DNA from: Planctomycetota bacterium
GTDB taxonomy: Bacteria; Planctomycetota; UBA8742; UBA2392
Length of the DNA stretch: 64,000 nt
Direction: 5' to 3'
Assembly: GCA_020638675.1 (NCBI GenBank)
Contig: JACKID010000001.1
Location: 2,046,001 to 2,110,000 of the forward strand
Shown here piece by piece: positions 1 to 8,337 of this stretch. How positions within the stretch are numbered: the first letter of the stretch is position 1; each line of letters opens with the position of its first letter. The notes beneath the pieces were generated by a model. It searched no databases, was not told the DNA's origin, and worked only from the letters and a program-made list of their open reading frames with translations. The translations under genes and the position numbers were made by a program.

Positions 1-2
1 CC

Positions 3-80
3 GGCGGCACCGTCAGCCCGAGCGGCAAGAGCGAGAAGATGTACCGCGACGAGCTGAAGCGGAGACAAAGCGAGAAATGA
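3..80 (+). CDS. C-terminal fragment of an unknown gene (partial)
   Basis: Reading frame 3 is open from the window edge to a TGA at 78-80 and encodes 25 residues ending in a basic, charged tail (YRDELKRRQSEK). The stop overlaps the start of the next gene in an ATGA arrangement, the usual sign of translational coupling, so I take it as the end of a real upstream gene. Too little remains to identify a family. Confidence 0.5.
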   Translation, partial: GGTVSPSGKSEKMYRDELKRRQSEK

Positions 81-448
81 CCGAAGACAAGCCCAAGATC
101 ATCGTCGACTCGGACTGGAAAGAGCAGGCGGCGCAGGAAAAGGAAAAGCTGGCCAAAGAGAATGCGCCGGAGCAACGGGGCCTGCCGCCGGCCGACTTCA
201 TCACGCACTGCGCGTCGCTCGCCACACAGGCGATGATCTTCATGGGCGCGATCGCCAACCCGATGACCGGCGAGCCCGACGTCGACTTCGAGCAGGCCCG
301 CTACGTCATCGACACGCTGGCGATGCTCAAGGAAAAGACCGCGGGCAACCTTGCCGACGACGAGGCAACCACCCTCGAAAGCCTGATCGGCGAATTGAAG
401 CTGATCTGGGTTCAGGCGCAGGGCGGCGCGGAAGGCCCGTCCAAGTGA
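77..448 (+). CDS. DUF1844 domain protein
   Basis: This encodes 123 residues: a charged N-terminal third followed by a helical core with the hallmarks of DUF1844 (PADFITHCASLATQAMIFMG, then LGEP-like MTGEPDVDFEQAR and a final helix ending in LIWVQAQ). The family is small and of unknown function, common in Planctomycetota, Acidobacteriota and Deltaproteobacteria. The ATG overlaps the preceding stop (ATGA at 77-80) and its own TGA overlaps the GTG start of the lipoprotein that follows, so the three genes look like one translationally coupled unit. No signal peptide or catalytic motif is visible. Confidence 0.8.
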   Translation: MTEDKPKIIVDSDWKEQAAQEKEKLAKENAPEQRGLPPADFITHCASLATQAMIFMGAIANPMTGEPDVDFEQARYVIDTLAMLKEKTAGNLADDEATTLESLIGELKLIWVQAQGGAEGPSK

Positions 449-2046
449 GCCGCACCTCCCTGCTGGCCCCCGCCGCGCTGGCGCTGTTGCTTGGCGCCTG
501 TGGTGGTGGAGAAGGCAACAACCAGCCGCCGCCACAACAGCCGCACAAGTCCCGCCTGGTCGCGTTCGAGCCGGGTGAGTTGGGCAAGGGGATCGAGTAC
601 CCCGACTTCACCGACTACTGGCAACTGGCAGAGCAGCGCAACGGCAACGTCTTCCCGGTAAAGGCAAGCATTGATGACGACGGCGTGCTGGTCGCGCGCC
701 TGTCTGCGGATGGCAAATTCGCGGCCCGCAGCGGGAATGAATTCCAGCCCGTGACGCTGATCGGGCTGGTGTCGAGCATGTCCAGCCTGGCGGAGAAGCA
801 CAAGAATGACGCCCTGCAGGCCAGCTCGGCCGCGATGATCCTGTTTGCCGACAACCGCGCCCCGTACACCCAGTTGCTCGAGTTGTGCCGGGGTCTGGTG
901 CCGCTGCTGGTGCGCAACCTGTGGCTGGTTTCCCGCGACTCCAGGGACGACACGCTGCGCCTGCTGCCGCTGAAGGTGGATACCTCTCAGGTGTTCAACG
1001 AATGGGATTCGCTGCCGCCCGAAGAGGCCGCGCCGACGCTGCAGTTCGCCTGGCGTGGGGGTGCCGTGCGTCTGGCGTGGTTCGACGGCGAAGGCGACCA
1101 TTTCGACGCCAAGGCCGACACGGACTGGCGGTCGGCACTCAGCAAGAAGCTGCCGCAGTTCGCAAAGCGCGCCCAGCGGGTACGCTTCGATTTGCCGACT
1201 GACGCTACCGTAAAGCAATTCGCGGAGGTCGCCGACCTTTGCGCGCCGCTCGGGTATGCCGACATTGAGCCGTACTGGCGCCGCCTGGAAGAGCCGCCGG
1301 AATCCGCGCCCGTCGAAAAGCGCCGCGAACTGGCGGCCTACGAAGACAAGCTTGAGATTGCCAAGGGGCTGGACATTCCGACGCTGGCCGACTTCTGGCG
1401 CGTCTCGGCCGGTGACCGTGGCCTGCCACCCGCGGCGGAGATTGACCCCAAATCGCCCATGCTGGGGCTTCGTGCGATGACGGACGGCACGTTCGCCACC
1501 CGTTCACCCGACGAGCCGGAATGGACCCAGCACGCCGATGACCTGGGCGTCCTGCAGGCATTTCAACGCAACGCAGGTGAGATCGACTTCGATACCGGGC
1601 TCAGCGAGTTGCAGGTTGTCATGGCCATGGACCGCAACGCGCGCTGGGAGACATTCCTGGGCGTGCTCGAAATGATGAGGTCGGTAGGCGTGCATCGCCT
1701 GTTCGTCGTGACCAACGACGTGCTGGGCCCGACCCTGCGGCTGCTGGACATGACCCTGCCCAAGGGCGACCTGCCCACGGACATCAACGTCGCGGCCGTG
1801 CTGGTGAAACGAGACGGCCCCATCGCCGAGGGCAAGTACGACGTCACGTTCCTGCTGGACGGGGAAGAGAACAAGATCACCGGCCCGCGCTTTTCGTCGT
1901 CGCTGGCCAGCCTGACCACGCGCCGCAAGGCCAACCCTGACGTGCTGGGCGTCTCCCTGCCGCGCGATGAGCCCTTCGAAACCCTGTTCACCATCCTGAA
2001 CTCCGTGGCCCTGCTGGGCATGCACAGCGTCCGCATCGGGGGCTGA
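445..2046 (+). CDS. Lipoprotein with four ExbD/TolR-like modules
   Basis: A 533-residue protein with a lipoprotein signal peptide (lipobox LLGAC, Cys about 19) and a GTG start overlapping the stop of the DUF1844 gene. The mature part is an internal duplication: WQLAEQRNGN... near residue 55 aligns with FWRVSAGDRG... near 315. Each half carries two beta-alpha-beta segments resembling the periplasmic domain of ExbD/TolR, for example VVMAMDRNARWETFLGVLEM followed by GVHRLFVVT, and VLGVSLPRDEPFETLFTILN followed by GMHSVRI. ExbD proteins normally have one such domain after a single membrane helix; here there are about four and a lipid anchor. The domain assignment is from pattern reading only, and the function is unknown. 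Confidence 0.6.
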   Translation: MSRTSLLAPAALALLLGACGGGEGNNQPPPQQPHKSRLVAFEPGELGKGIEYPDFTDYWQLAEQRNGNVFPVKASIDDDGVLVARLSADGKFAARSGNEFQPVTLIGLVSSMSSLAEKHKNDALQASSAAMILFADNRAPYTQLLELCRGLVPLLVRNLWLVSRDSRDDTLRLLPLKVDTSQVFNEWDSLPPEEAAPTLQFAWRGGAVRLAWFDGEGDHFDAKADTDWRSALSKKLPQFAKRAQRVRFDLPTDATVKQFAEVADLCAPLGYADIEPYWRRLEEPPESAPVEKRRELAAYEDKLEIAKGLDIPTLADFWRVSAGDRGLPPAAEIDPKSPMLGLRAMTDGTFATRSPDEPEWTQHADDLGVLQAFQRNAGEIDFDTGLSELQVVMAMDRNARWETFLGVLEMMRSVGVHRLFVVTNDVLGPTLRLLDMTLPKGDLPTDINVAAVLVKRDGPIAEGKYDVTFLLDGEENKITGPRFSSSLASLTTRRKANPDVLGVSLPRDEPFETLFTILNSVALLGMHSVRIGG

Positions 2047-2082
2047 CTTCCGCTACGGCGCTGCTAAATTGCACGCACTCGC

Positions 2083-2087
2083 GGAGG
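2083..2087 (+). promoter_or_regulatory. Shine-Dalgarno of pheA (supports the GTG start)
   Basis: GGAGG lies 6 bases before the GTG at 2094. No ATG lies between them, which supports the GTG as the pheA start codon. Confidence 0.7.
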
Positions 2088-2093
2088 ACAGCA

Positions 2094-2939
2094 GTGAAGA
2101 TCGCATTCCACGGGCAACGCGGCTCGTACGCGGAAGCCGCGGCAGCTTGGATGTATGCCGACCAGGACATCGCGACCACGCCGTGCAACACGGCGCAGGG
2201 CGTGTTTGATGCCCTTGCCGATGAGCATTGCCAGTTGGGCGTCGTTCGGGTCGAAAACTCCGAATGGGGGACCAGCTTCGAAATCCTCGACCTGCTGCGT
2301 GCCACACGGGTGCATTTCGCCCGCGAGATCCGCTTCCACGAGCGCTACAACCTCGCCGGCCAGCAGGGTGCCAAGACCGCCGACATCAAGCGCGTTTACG
2401 CCCACCCGGCCATCCTGAACCTGAGCAGCACTTACCTGAGCATGCAGAGCGATTTTGAACTTATCGCCCGCTACGACAGCGCAGAGAACCTGGCCGCCAT
2501 CGTCCAGCGCGGCGACAAGAACGAAGCCACCGTTTGCGGCGACTTCGCGGCGAGCATCTTCGGGCTGCAGGTGCTGCAGCCGAGCGTGGAGAACTCCGTC
2601 ACCGGCGTGACACGCTTCGTCGCGATGACCAAGGCGAAGCAGCTTCCGCCAGAAGGCTCGACCGACGTCAAGACGACGGTGATGTTCGAGCTGAAGCACC
2701 AGCCGGGTGCGCTGATGCACGCGCTGGCCGCGTTCCAGGCGAACAATATCAACCTGACGCAGGTATTCGCGCGCCCCAACCGCACCAACAAGTGGGACTA
2801 CACTGTGTTCGTCGAGTTCCCCGGGCGCTTTGATCAGGACAACATCCGCACCGCGCTCGCCGAGTTGCGCAAGCACACGACGTACCTGCAATTGATCGGG
2901 AGCCACGACAGCGTTGAGCCGAGACTGAAGACGACCTGA
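2094..2939 (+). CDS. pheA: Prephenate dehydratase
   Basis: 281 residues, the length of a monofunctional PheA: periplasmic-binding-like PDT catalytic domain (about 1-180) and a C-terminal ACT domain (about 195-270, GALMHALAAFQANNINLTQV). The catalytic Thr-Arg-Phe motif is present (SVTGVTRF, about 168-175). The enzyme converts prephenate to phenylpyruvate, or arogenate to phenylalanine, and the ACT domain normally gives feedback inhibition by phenylalanine. There is no fused chorismate mutase. It is followed after 8 bases by a class I aminotransferase, a natural partner in the same branch. Confidence 0.93.
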   Translation: MKIAFHGQRGSYAEAAAAWMYADQDIATTPCNTAQGVFDALADEHCQLGVVRVENSEWGTSFEILDLLRATRVHFAREIRFHERYNLAGQQGAKTADIKRVYAHPAILNLSSTYLSMQSDFELIARYDSAENLAAIVQRGDKNEATVCGDFAASIFGLQVLQPSVENSVTGVTRFVAMTKAKQLPPEGSTDVKTTVMFELKHQPGALMHALAAFQANNINLTQVFARPNRTNKWDYTVFVEFPGRFDQDNIRTALAELRKHTTYLQLIGSHDSVEPRLKTT

Positions 2940-2947
2940 GACGAGCC

Positions 2948-4150
2948 ATGATTGAGCTGAAACTTGCACAACGGGTGGGGCGCATCCAGCCCTCCGCAAC
3001 GCTCGCATTGACGGCGCGGGCCAAGGCACTGGCCGCCGAGGGCAAGGACGTCATCGCCCTCACCGCCGGCGAGCCGGACTTTGAGACGCCCGACTACATC
3101 CGCGACGCGGCCATCGACGCGCTGAAAGCCAAAGGCCCGGTGGACCGCTACACGCCCGCGTCAGGTCTGCCCGCGATCCGCAAGGCCGTGGCGCACAAGT
3201 TCAAGCGCGACAACGGTCTCGAGTATTCACCCGAGCAGGTGATGGTGAACTGCGGCGCGAAGCACTCATGCTTCAACCTGATCGCCGCGCTGATTGACGA
3301 AGGCGACGAGGTCATCATTCCTGCGCCGTACTGGGTCAGCTACCCGGAGATGGTCAACTTCTTCGGCGGCAAGCCGGTGGTCGTTGACACGTCAAGCACC
3401 GGCTTCGTGCTGACGCCCGATGCGCTGAAGAAGGCGCTGACGCCGAAGACGAAGCTGGTGATGGTCAACTCGCCGGGGAACCCTACCGGCGCGGTCTGGT
3501 CGCGCGAGGCCCAACAGGCGCTGGCCGACGTACTGAGGGGCACGGGTGTTGCCGTGCTCTCGGATGAGATTTACGAGAAGCTGGTCTACGACGGCGAGCA
3601 CGTAAGCTTTGCTTCGCTTAGCGACGACGCCTACTCGCGCACGGTTACGATCAACGGCGTGGCGAAGGCCTACGCGATGACCGGCTGGCGCATCGGCTAC
3701 GCCGGCGGCCCCAAGCATGTGATCGCAGCCATGGGCGCGCTGCAGAGCCACAGCACCAGCAACCCGGCTACCGTTTCGCAGCTGGCGACTCTCAAGGCCC
3801 TGGCTGAAGACCCGGCCGAGCTTCCGGAGTGGAAGCGCAAGTTCATCGCGCGGCGTGACGTGATCGCCGGCGGGTTGAACGACATCGCGGGCGTGAACTG
3901 CTCGCGGCCGGGCGGCGCGTTCTACGTGTTCCCGGACTTCCGCGGCTGGATCGGCAAGTCCCACGGCGACCTGCTGCTCAAGGACGACCACGTCATATGC
4001 GAGGCGTTGCTCACCCGCGCCCACGTCGCAGGCGTACCGGGCAGCGAATTCGGCGCGCCCGGCTTCGTACGGTTCTCCTACGCCGCATCGGACGAAGAGA
4101 TTCGCAAGGCCGTTGAACGCATTGCCGCCTTCGCCAAGGAGCTGAAGTGA
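2948..4150 (+). CDS. Class I aminotransferase (aspartate / possible prephenate aminotransferase)
   Basis: A 400-residue fold-type I PLP enzyme of the aspartate aminotransferase I-beta group. The N terminus RVGRIQPSATLALTARAKAL, the substrate-binding ALTAGEPDF, NSPGNPTGAVWS, SDEIYEKLVYDG and the PLP lysine in VAKAYAMTGWRIGYA (about 240) are all intact. It transfers the amino group of glutamate or aspartate to a keto acid. Because it directly follows pheA it may act on prephenate or phenylpyruvate; I-beta enzymes include known prephenate aminotransferases. Substrate cannot be decided here. It probably shares the pheA transcript. Confidence 0.88.
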   Translation: MIELKLAQRVGRIQPSATLALTARAKALAAEGKDVIALTAGEPDFETPDYIRDAAIDALKAKGPVDRYTPASGLPAIRKAVAHKFKRDNGLEYSPEQVMVNCGAKHSCFNLIAALIDEGDEVIIPAPYWVSYPEMVNFFGGKPVVVDTSSTGFVLTPDALKKALTPKTKLVMVNSPGNPTGAVWSREAQQALADVLRGTGVAVLSDEIYEKLVYDGEHVSFASLSDDAYSRTVTINGVAKAYAMTGWRIGYAGGPKHVIAAMGALQSHSTSNPATVSQLATLKALAEDPAELPEWKRKFIARRDVIAGGLNDIAGVNCSRPGGAFYVFPDFRGWIGKSHGDLLLKDDHVICEALLTRAHVAGVPGSEFGAPGFVRFSYAASDEEIRKAVERIAAFAKELK

Positions 4151-4341
4151 GTGGCATCGACGTACAGGAGCCAGAACCCGAGCCGGCCAACCACGACGTG
4201 CTGAAGTTTGTGGCGTTGTCCGTGTTCGCAATCTGCATGTTCAGCCTGTTCTACCGGTTCATCGCCGTACCGACTCTGATGTACGGGGCTGACAACCCGA
4301 AGTTCAGCTTCGTGTTGTTGCCCACATGGCTGACCCACTGA
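4147..4341 (+). CDS. Small single-pass membrane protein
   Basis: 64 residues starting at a GTG that overlaps the stop of the aminotransferase by 4 bases. One hydrophobic helix (LKFVALSVFAICMFSLFYRF, about residues 18-38) follows a short acidic proline-rich segment. No family is recognised. The overlap with the upstream gene is the main reason to call it real. Confidence 0.45.
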   Translation: MSGIDVQEPEPEPANHDVLKFVALSVFAICMFSLFYRFIAVPTLMYGADNPKFSFVLLPTWLTH

Positions 4342-4442
4342 ACCATCCTTGGGGATAAGTTTTGGAAAGCGTTGATAACCTCCCAAGTAGTAAGCACGTA
4401 TGCACTAGGGCCAAATTGTAAAGACTCTGTCAGTAATCTTCT

Positions 4443-4469
4443 TTGACTGCATCAATCTGAAGCGATAGT
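4443..4469 (+). promoter_or_regulatory. Weak sigma-70-like promoter candidate
   Basis: TTGACT at 4443-4448 and GATAGT at 4464-4469 lie in a locally AT-richer stretch ahead of the small gene at 4497. The spacing is only 15 bases, so this is a weak call. Confidence 0.25.
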
Positions 4470-4496
4470 GGTTAAGCATTCAACGGGGAGAGCATC

Positions 4497-4706
4497 ATGA
4501 ACGCACAGACGCTCGCCATGTTTTGCGCGGTTCGTGAGCTGGACTACATCGAGCAGGGGATGAGCCAGGGCGTCAAGGGCGCATGGTTCCAGACCCGCAA
4601 GCGCGTCCGCAAGTTCTTCACCGAAGACGAGGTGTTGGATTTCACCGACAAGGTGAAAAGCAGTTCGGACCGGCACCGGGAAGTGAAGCCGACCTTCACC
4701 AGCTAG
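4497..4706 (+). CDS. Small conserved-looking protein, unknown
   Basis: 69 residues, soluble, with a mixed charged composition (FFTEDEVLDFTDKVKSSSDR). It has an ATG with a GGGGAG Shine-Dalgarno-like stretch 9 bases upstream and is closed by a strong intrinsic terminator starting 14 bases after its stop, which makes it a convincing monocistronic gene. No family is recognised. Confidence 0.55.
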   Translation: MNAQTLAMFCAVRELDYIEQGMSQGVKGAWFQTRKRVRKFFTEDEVLDFTDKVKSSSDRHREVKPTFTS

Positions 4707-4719
4707 CCTGACCACCACA

Positions 4720-4748
4720 AAGCCCGCGCCCGACGCGGGCTTTTGCTT
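4720..4748 (+). terminator. Rho-independent terminator
   Basis: A perfect 9-bp stem AAGCCCGCG/CGCGGGCTT with a 5-base loop is followed by a T-rich tail. It closes the small gene at 4497-4706. Confidence 0.85.
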
Positions 4749-4778
4749 TCGACCGCGTCGCCGCTATGCTTCCCCGCC

Positions 4779-6149
4779 ATGCCCGACTCGGTCGAAATCG
4801 CCCCGCCGCCGCTAGAAACCTCTGAGCACACGGCCCTCGTGCCGCACGCAACGTCGCTCAAGAAGACCCTGCCCGGCGCCGCATCCGCCTGGGTGATGTA
4901 CGACCTCGCGAACACGGTCTACGTAGCCACGCTGACGTTCATATTCGTGCCCTACTTCGGGAAGCTGTTCGATTCGCGCTCGTTGATCGGGATCGTTTCA
5001 AGCATCTCGATGGTCGTCGCCGGGCTGCTGGTGCCCGCATTCGCGGCGGCGGCCGACCGCACCGGGCGTTGCCGGGCTTACCTGATCATCGGCACGCTGG
5101 CCTGCATCGTCCCGATGGCGCTGTTCGGGGCAACGACTTCCCTGGTGCCGGTGCTGATCGCCTTCTTCATCGCCAACCTGGCCTATAACGCGTCGCTGGT
5201 GTTCTACAACGCGCTGTTGCCCAGTGTGGCGGCCGACCGCAACCAGGGGCTGGTGTCAGGCCTCGGCGTGGGGTTGGGCTATGTCGGCACGTTGCTGACG
5301 CTGATCATCGTTCTGCCGCTCAGCGACAAGATCGGCGACCAGGCGACGTTCCTCGCCACGGCCGGGATGTTTCTGGTGTTCGCGCTGCCGAGCTTCCTGC
5401 TCGTGAAAGAACGCCGAGTGACATCGCGCGAGCCGTTCAGCATGGGGCTGGTGAGTGAGAGCTTCGCCTCGGTGCTGAAGACGTTGAAGTCGCTGCCGAA
5501 GAACCGCCCGGTGATGTGGTTCCTGCTCGGCAATTTCTTCTGCGTGGACGTGCTGAACACGGCCATCCTGTTCTTCGGTGACTTGACCAGCACCACCTTC
5601 GCGGGCTCGATCGAACGCGGTGAGGCAAGCATCTTCGGTTTCCAGATCGAGTCCACGACGTCGCTGCTGATCATCGCGGGCATGACGCTGAACGGGCTGG
5701 CGCTGGTATTCGGCATCACGCTCGGCTTCCTCACCGACCGGCTCGGCTCGTTGCGAATGCTCCGATTCAGCGCGCTGTGCCTCGTGGTTGGTTTGATCGG
5801 CGCGGCGCTCGCCGCCGGGCAGACGGTGCTCGGCTACCTGATTGGCATCTGCGGCTTCGGGGGGCTGGGGCTCAGCGGCATCTGGACGGCCGGGCGGAAG
5901 CTGCTGATTGAGCTGAGCCCGCGCGAAAAGGTGGGCGAGTACTTCGGGCTGTACGGCATCACCACCAAGTTGAGTGTGATCGGCAGCGCGGTCGTGGGCA
6001 TCCTGCAGGACGTTATTTCAAGACAGACCGGCAGCGATCTGACCGGCTGGCGCATCGCGATCGGCGCACAGGCCGCACCTTTGCTGCTGGGCATCCTGTT
6101 CCTGGCACTGGTGAAAAGGCCTACCGGCACCGCTACTGCCACGTCTTAA
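4779..6149 (+). CDS. MFS permease of the UMF1 (Atg22-like) family
   Basis: About 456 residues with roughly 12 hydrophobic helices, a typical UMF1 length. Family signatures include WVMYDLANTVYVATLTFIFVPYF in the first helix, the loop AAADRTGRCR after the third, and GLSGIWTAGRKLLIELSPRE late in the protein. I chose the ATG at 4779 because the longer frame begins inside the terminator hairpin. UMF1 members are secondary transporters in the cytoplasmic membrane; vacuolar Atg22 exports amino acids, but bacterial substrates are mostly unknown. Monocistronic by layout. Confidence 0.82.
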   Translation: MPDSVEIAPPPLETSEHTALVPHATSLKKTLPGAASAWVMYDLANTVYVATLTFIFVPYFGKLFDSRSLIGIVSSISMVVAGLLVPAFAAAADRTGRCRAYLIIGTLACIVPMALFGATTSLVPVLIAFFIANLAYNASLVFYNALLPSVAADRNQGLVSGLGVGLGYVGTLLTLIIVLPLSDKIGDQATFLATAGMFLVFALPSFLLVKERRVTSREPFSMGLVSESFASVLKTLKSLPKNRPVMWFLLGNFFCVDVLNTAILFFGDLTSTTFAGSIERGEASIFGFQIESTTSLLIIAGMTLNGLALVFGITLGFLTDRLGSLRMLRFSALCLVVGLIGAALAAGQTVLGYLIGICGFGGLGLSGIWTAGRKLLIELSPREKVGEYFGLYGITTKLSVIGSAVVGILQDVISRQTGSDLTGWRIAIGAQAAPLLLGILFLALVKRPTGTATATS

Positions 6150-6215
6150 CGATTTGCCCACACGGTTGCGGCGCAGGGCCTCCCGCCTACACTGCCCGCA
6201 ACTCAGGAGAGAGCC

Positions 6216-7148
6216 ATGCGTGCAACCCGTGATGCCTTTGGAGTCGCCCTGCTGGAGCTGGGCCGCGAGAACCCGAACGTCGTCGCGCTGACGGCCGACC
6301 TCGGCGGCAGCGTCAAGACCGGCGCGTTTGCCAAGGAGTTCCCGGACCGTTTCTTCCAGATGGGCGTGGCCGAGGCCAACATGGTCGACGTCGCCGCGGG
6401 CATGAGCACGGCCGGCAAGATCCCCTTCGCTACCACCTTTGCGATGTTCGGCACCGGTCGCGCGTGGGAAAGCGTGCGCAACACCATCGGCTACCCAGCG
6501 CTGAACGTGAAGATCGCCTGCACCCACAGCGGCCTCGGCGTGGGCGAAGACGGTGCGAGCCACCAGTCGCTGGAAGACATCGCGTTGATGCGCGTGATCC
6601 CGAACGTGACGGTCTGCGTGGCGGCTGACTACGCTTCGGCCTATGGATTGACCAAGGCCGTTGCAGCGCACAAAGGCCCCGTGTACCTGCGCCTCGGCCG
6701 CCCGAAGGTTGTGGACGTCTACAAGGACGGCGAGAAGTTCGAGATCGGCAAAGCCAAGATCATCCGCGAGGGTAACGACGTCGCGATCATCGCCTGCGGC
6801 CCGCAGGTCGGCTTCGCGGTCGAAGCGGCCGACGAGTTGAAGAAGGCAGGCATCAACGCGACCGTCGCCGACTTTCACACGATCAAGCCGCTCGATGAGG
6901 AAACGCTGGTGGCACTGGCGAAGAAGTGCGGCGCGGTGATCACGGCCGAGGACCACAACGTGCTCGGCGGGCTCGGCGGCGCGGTCGCTGAAACACTCGC
7001 ACGCACGCACCCAACCCCGATCCGCTTCATCGGCACCCAGGACACCTTCGGCGAAAGCGGCGACCCGGACGCCCTCTGGCGCAAATACGGCGTCCACGTC
7101 GCCGACATCGTCAAAGCAGCCAAAGAAGCGATCGCTGCGAAGGCATGA
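6216..7148 (+). CDS. Transketolase, C-terminal subunit (split type)
   Basis: 310 residues, the size of the C-terminal half of a split transketolase: pyrimidine-binding domain (about 1-170; GVAEANMVDVAAGMSTAGK, THSGLGVGEDGASHQSLEDI) and the transketolase C domain (about 185-305). It starts at an ATG behind AGGAGAG. The partner N-terminal subunit, which binds the diphosphate of ThDP, is normally adjacent but is not in this window. The complex would transfer two-carbon units in the pentose phosphate pathway; a DXS-like or other role for this half cannot be excluded. A strong terminator follows. Confidence 0.85.
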   Translation: MRATRDAFGVALLELGRENPNVVALTADLGGSVKTGAFAKEFPDRFFQMGVAEANMVDVAAGMSTAGKIPFATTFAMFGTGRAWESVRNTIGYPALNVKIACTHSGLGVGEDGASHQSLEDIALMRVIPNVTVCVAADYASAYGLTKAVAAHKGPVYLRLGRPKVVDVYKDGEKFEIGKAKIIREGNDVAIIACGPQVGFAVEAADELKKAGINATVADFHTIKPLDEETLVALAKKCGAVITAEDHNVLGGLGGAVAETLARTHPTPIRFIGTQDTFGESGDPDALWRKYGVHVADIVKAAKEAIAAKA

Positions 7149-7172
7149 ACAACTCATTTCCGCAGAACTAGA

Positions 7173-7200
7173 GCCCCGGATGGAAATCCGGGGCTTTCTC
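7173..7200 (+). terminator. Rho-independent terminator
   Basis: A 10-bp stem AGCCCCGGAT/ATCCGGGGCT with a GGAA tetraloop is followed by TTTCTCTT, ending the transketolase transcript. Confidence 0.85.
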
Positions 7201-7260
7201 TTCGACACCGGCAAACATTTCGGTCTAGTCTTGATTGCCTGAACCGAACCGGAGATTGCC

Positions 7261-8331
7261 ATGCTGCGTCGGATGAAGATAATGGCGCTGGCCGTCGCCA
7301 GCCTGATCACAATCGGTGTGCTGACCCCATCACACGAAACCAGCCAGAACGCGCCCGCGAAAGAAAGCGGCGATCCGCTCCCGAAAGCTCCAGTGCGAAA
7401 CTGGGGAGACTGGTGGCCGGAGACCCAGTTCGGCGAAGACGACTCGGTTACTACAGATCAGATTCGCGCCGGCGACCGCACCTTTGAGCGAGTGGTGTAC
7501 GGGGCCATAAGTACTCCATGGAACGGCTGCCTTGCCAATTTCTCCCACTCAGAGGCCGGTGACGGTTTGCGTTTCGACCTCTTGTGGAGCCGCCCGGGTG
7601 ACTTCGCCTCCAAAGAGGAGAAGGACGCCTTCAAATCGCCCAAACAGGGCGACATCAGAGCTGCCATCGTGAGGGGAGACAAGGTCATCGCTGAGCCAAC
7701 TAACGGCGAACCAGCGATTTCCGCATGGGCAGGCGGCAGTCTCGGAATGACGGGCGACATGATGATCTTCTTCGATTGGCTGCCCGCAGACTTTGAAGAC
7801 TATTGGATTCGGGTCGACATGCTGAAGGAGAGGCACTGGTTCCTGATCCCTTATGGGCTCGGATCCAACCCAAAGGAGAACGCGGGCCTAGAACTCGTCG
7901 AACGAGGCGGCCCTGAACAACCGCAGGCTGCGCAGAAGGCCGACCGTCTCCATCTTTGGAACAGTGTTGGGTATGAACTCGGCTGGGTGAAGGAGGAGGG
8001 CTGGCATGTCTCGGCTTCGGTTTCCAACCCCTTCGACACAGAAATCCGGATTCACGTGTACGAAGACGGCGCGCGTTGGGAACTCAGCTACCCGCGAACT
8101 TCGGCCGTCTATAACTGGCCGGCTGGTTATTCACGATTCTGTTCGTGGACGTCAATCTCGCGCGCAGATTCCATCGACTACTCGCGCACAGACACGTTCA
8201 AGTTCTGGCGAACGCCGTTTGATACTCGCAACTGGGGCCTCCTGCGGGTGACTGTGGAAGACCACGCATTCGACAAGGTCGTACCCAGTAGTCTGTTCAA
8301 CTACACACACAATTGGCTAGAGAAGAAGTAG
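7261..8331 (+). CDS. Unknown exported or membrane-anchored protein
   Basis: 356 residues with an N-terminal signal or anchor (MKIMALAVASLITIGVLTP from residue 6) and no further hydrophobic helix. The mature part is rich in Trp, Asp and aromatic residues (NWGDWWPETQFGEDD; DTFKFWRTPFDTRNWG), suggesting a compact beta-rich secreted domain. I recognise no family. Base composition is noticeably less GC-rich and codon choice less biased than in the neighbours, which could mean later acquisition. It ends 6 bases before the convergent gpsA. Confidence 0.65.
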   Translation: MLRRMKIMALAVASLITIGVLTPSHETSQNAPAKESGDPLPKAPVRNWGDWWPETQFGEDDSVTTDQIRAGDRTFERVVYGAISTPWNGCLANFSHSEAGDGLRFDLLWSRPGDFASKEEKDAFKSPKQGDIRAAIVRGDKVIAEPTNGEPAISAWAGGSLGMTGDMMIFFDWLPADFEDYWIRVDMLKERHWFLIPYGLGSNPKENAGLELVERGGPEQPQAAQKADRLHLWNSVGYELGWVKEEGWHVSASVSNPFDTEIRIHVYEDGARWELSYPRTSAVYNWPAGYSRFCSWTSISRADSIDYSRTDTFKFWRTPFDTRNWGLLRVTVEDHAFDKVVPSSLFNYTHNWLEKK

Positions 8332-8337
8332 TGCCGG

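Noticed and set aside
6018..7310. A 430-codon minus-strand frame over the transketolase gene
   Set aside because: No recognisable motif, and it overlaps two well-supported genes and a terminator.
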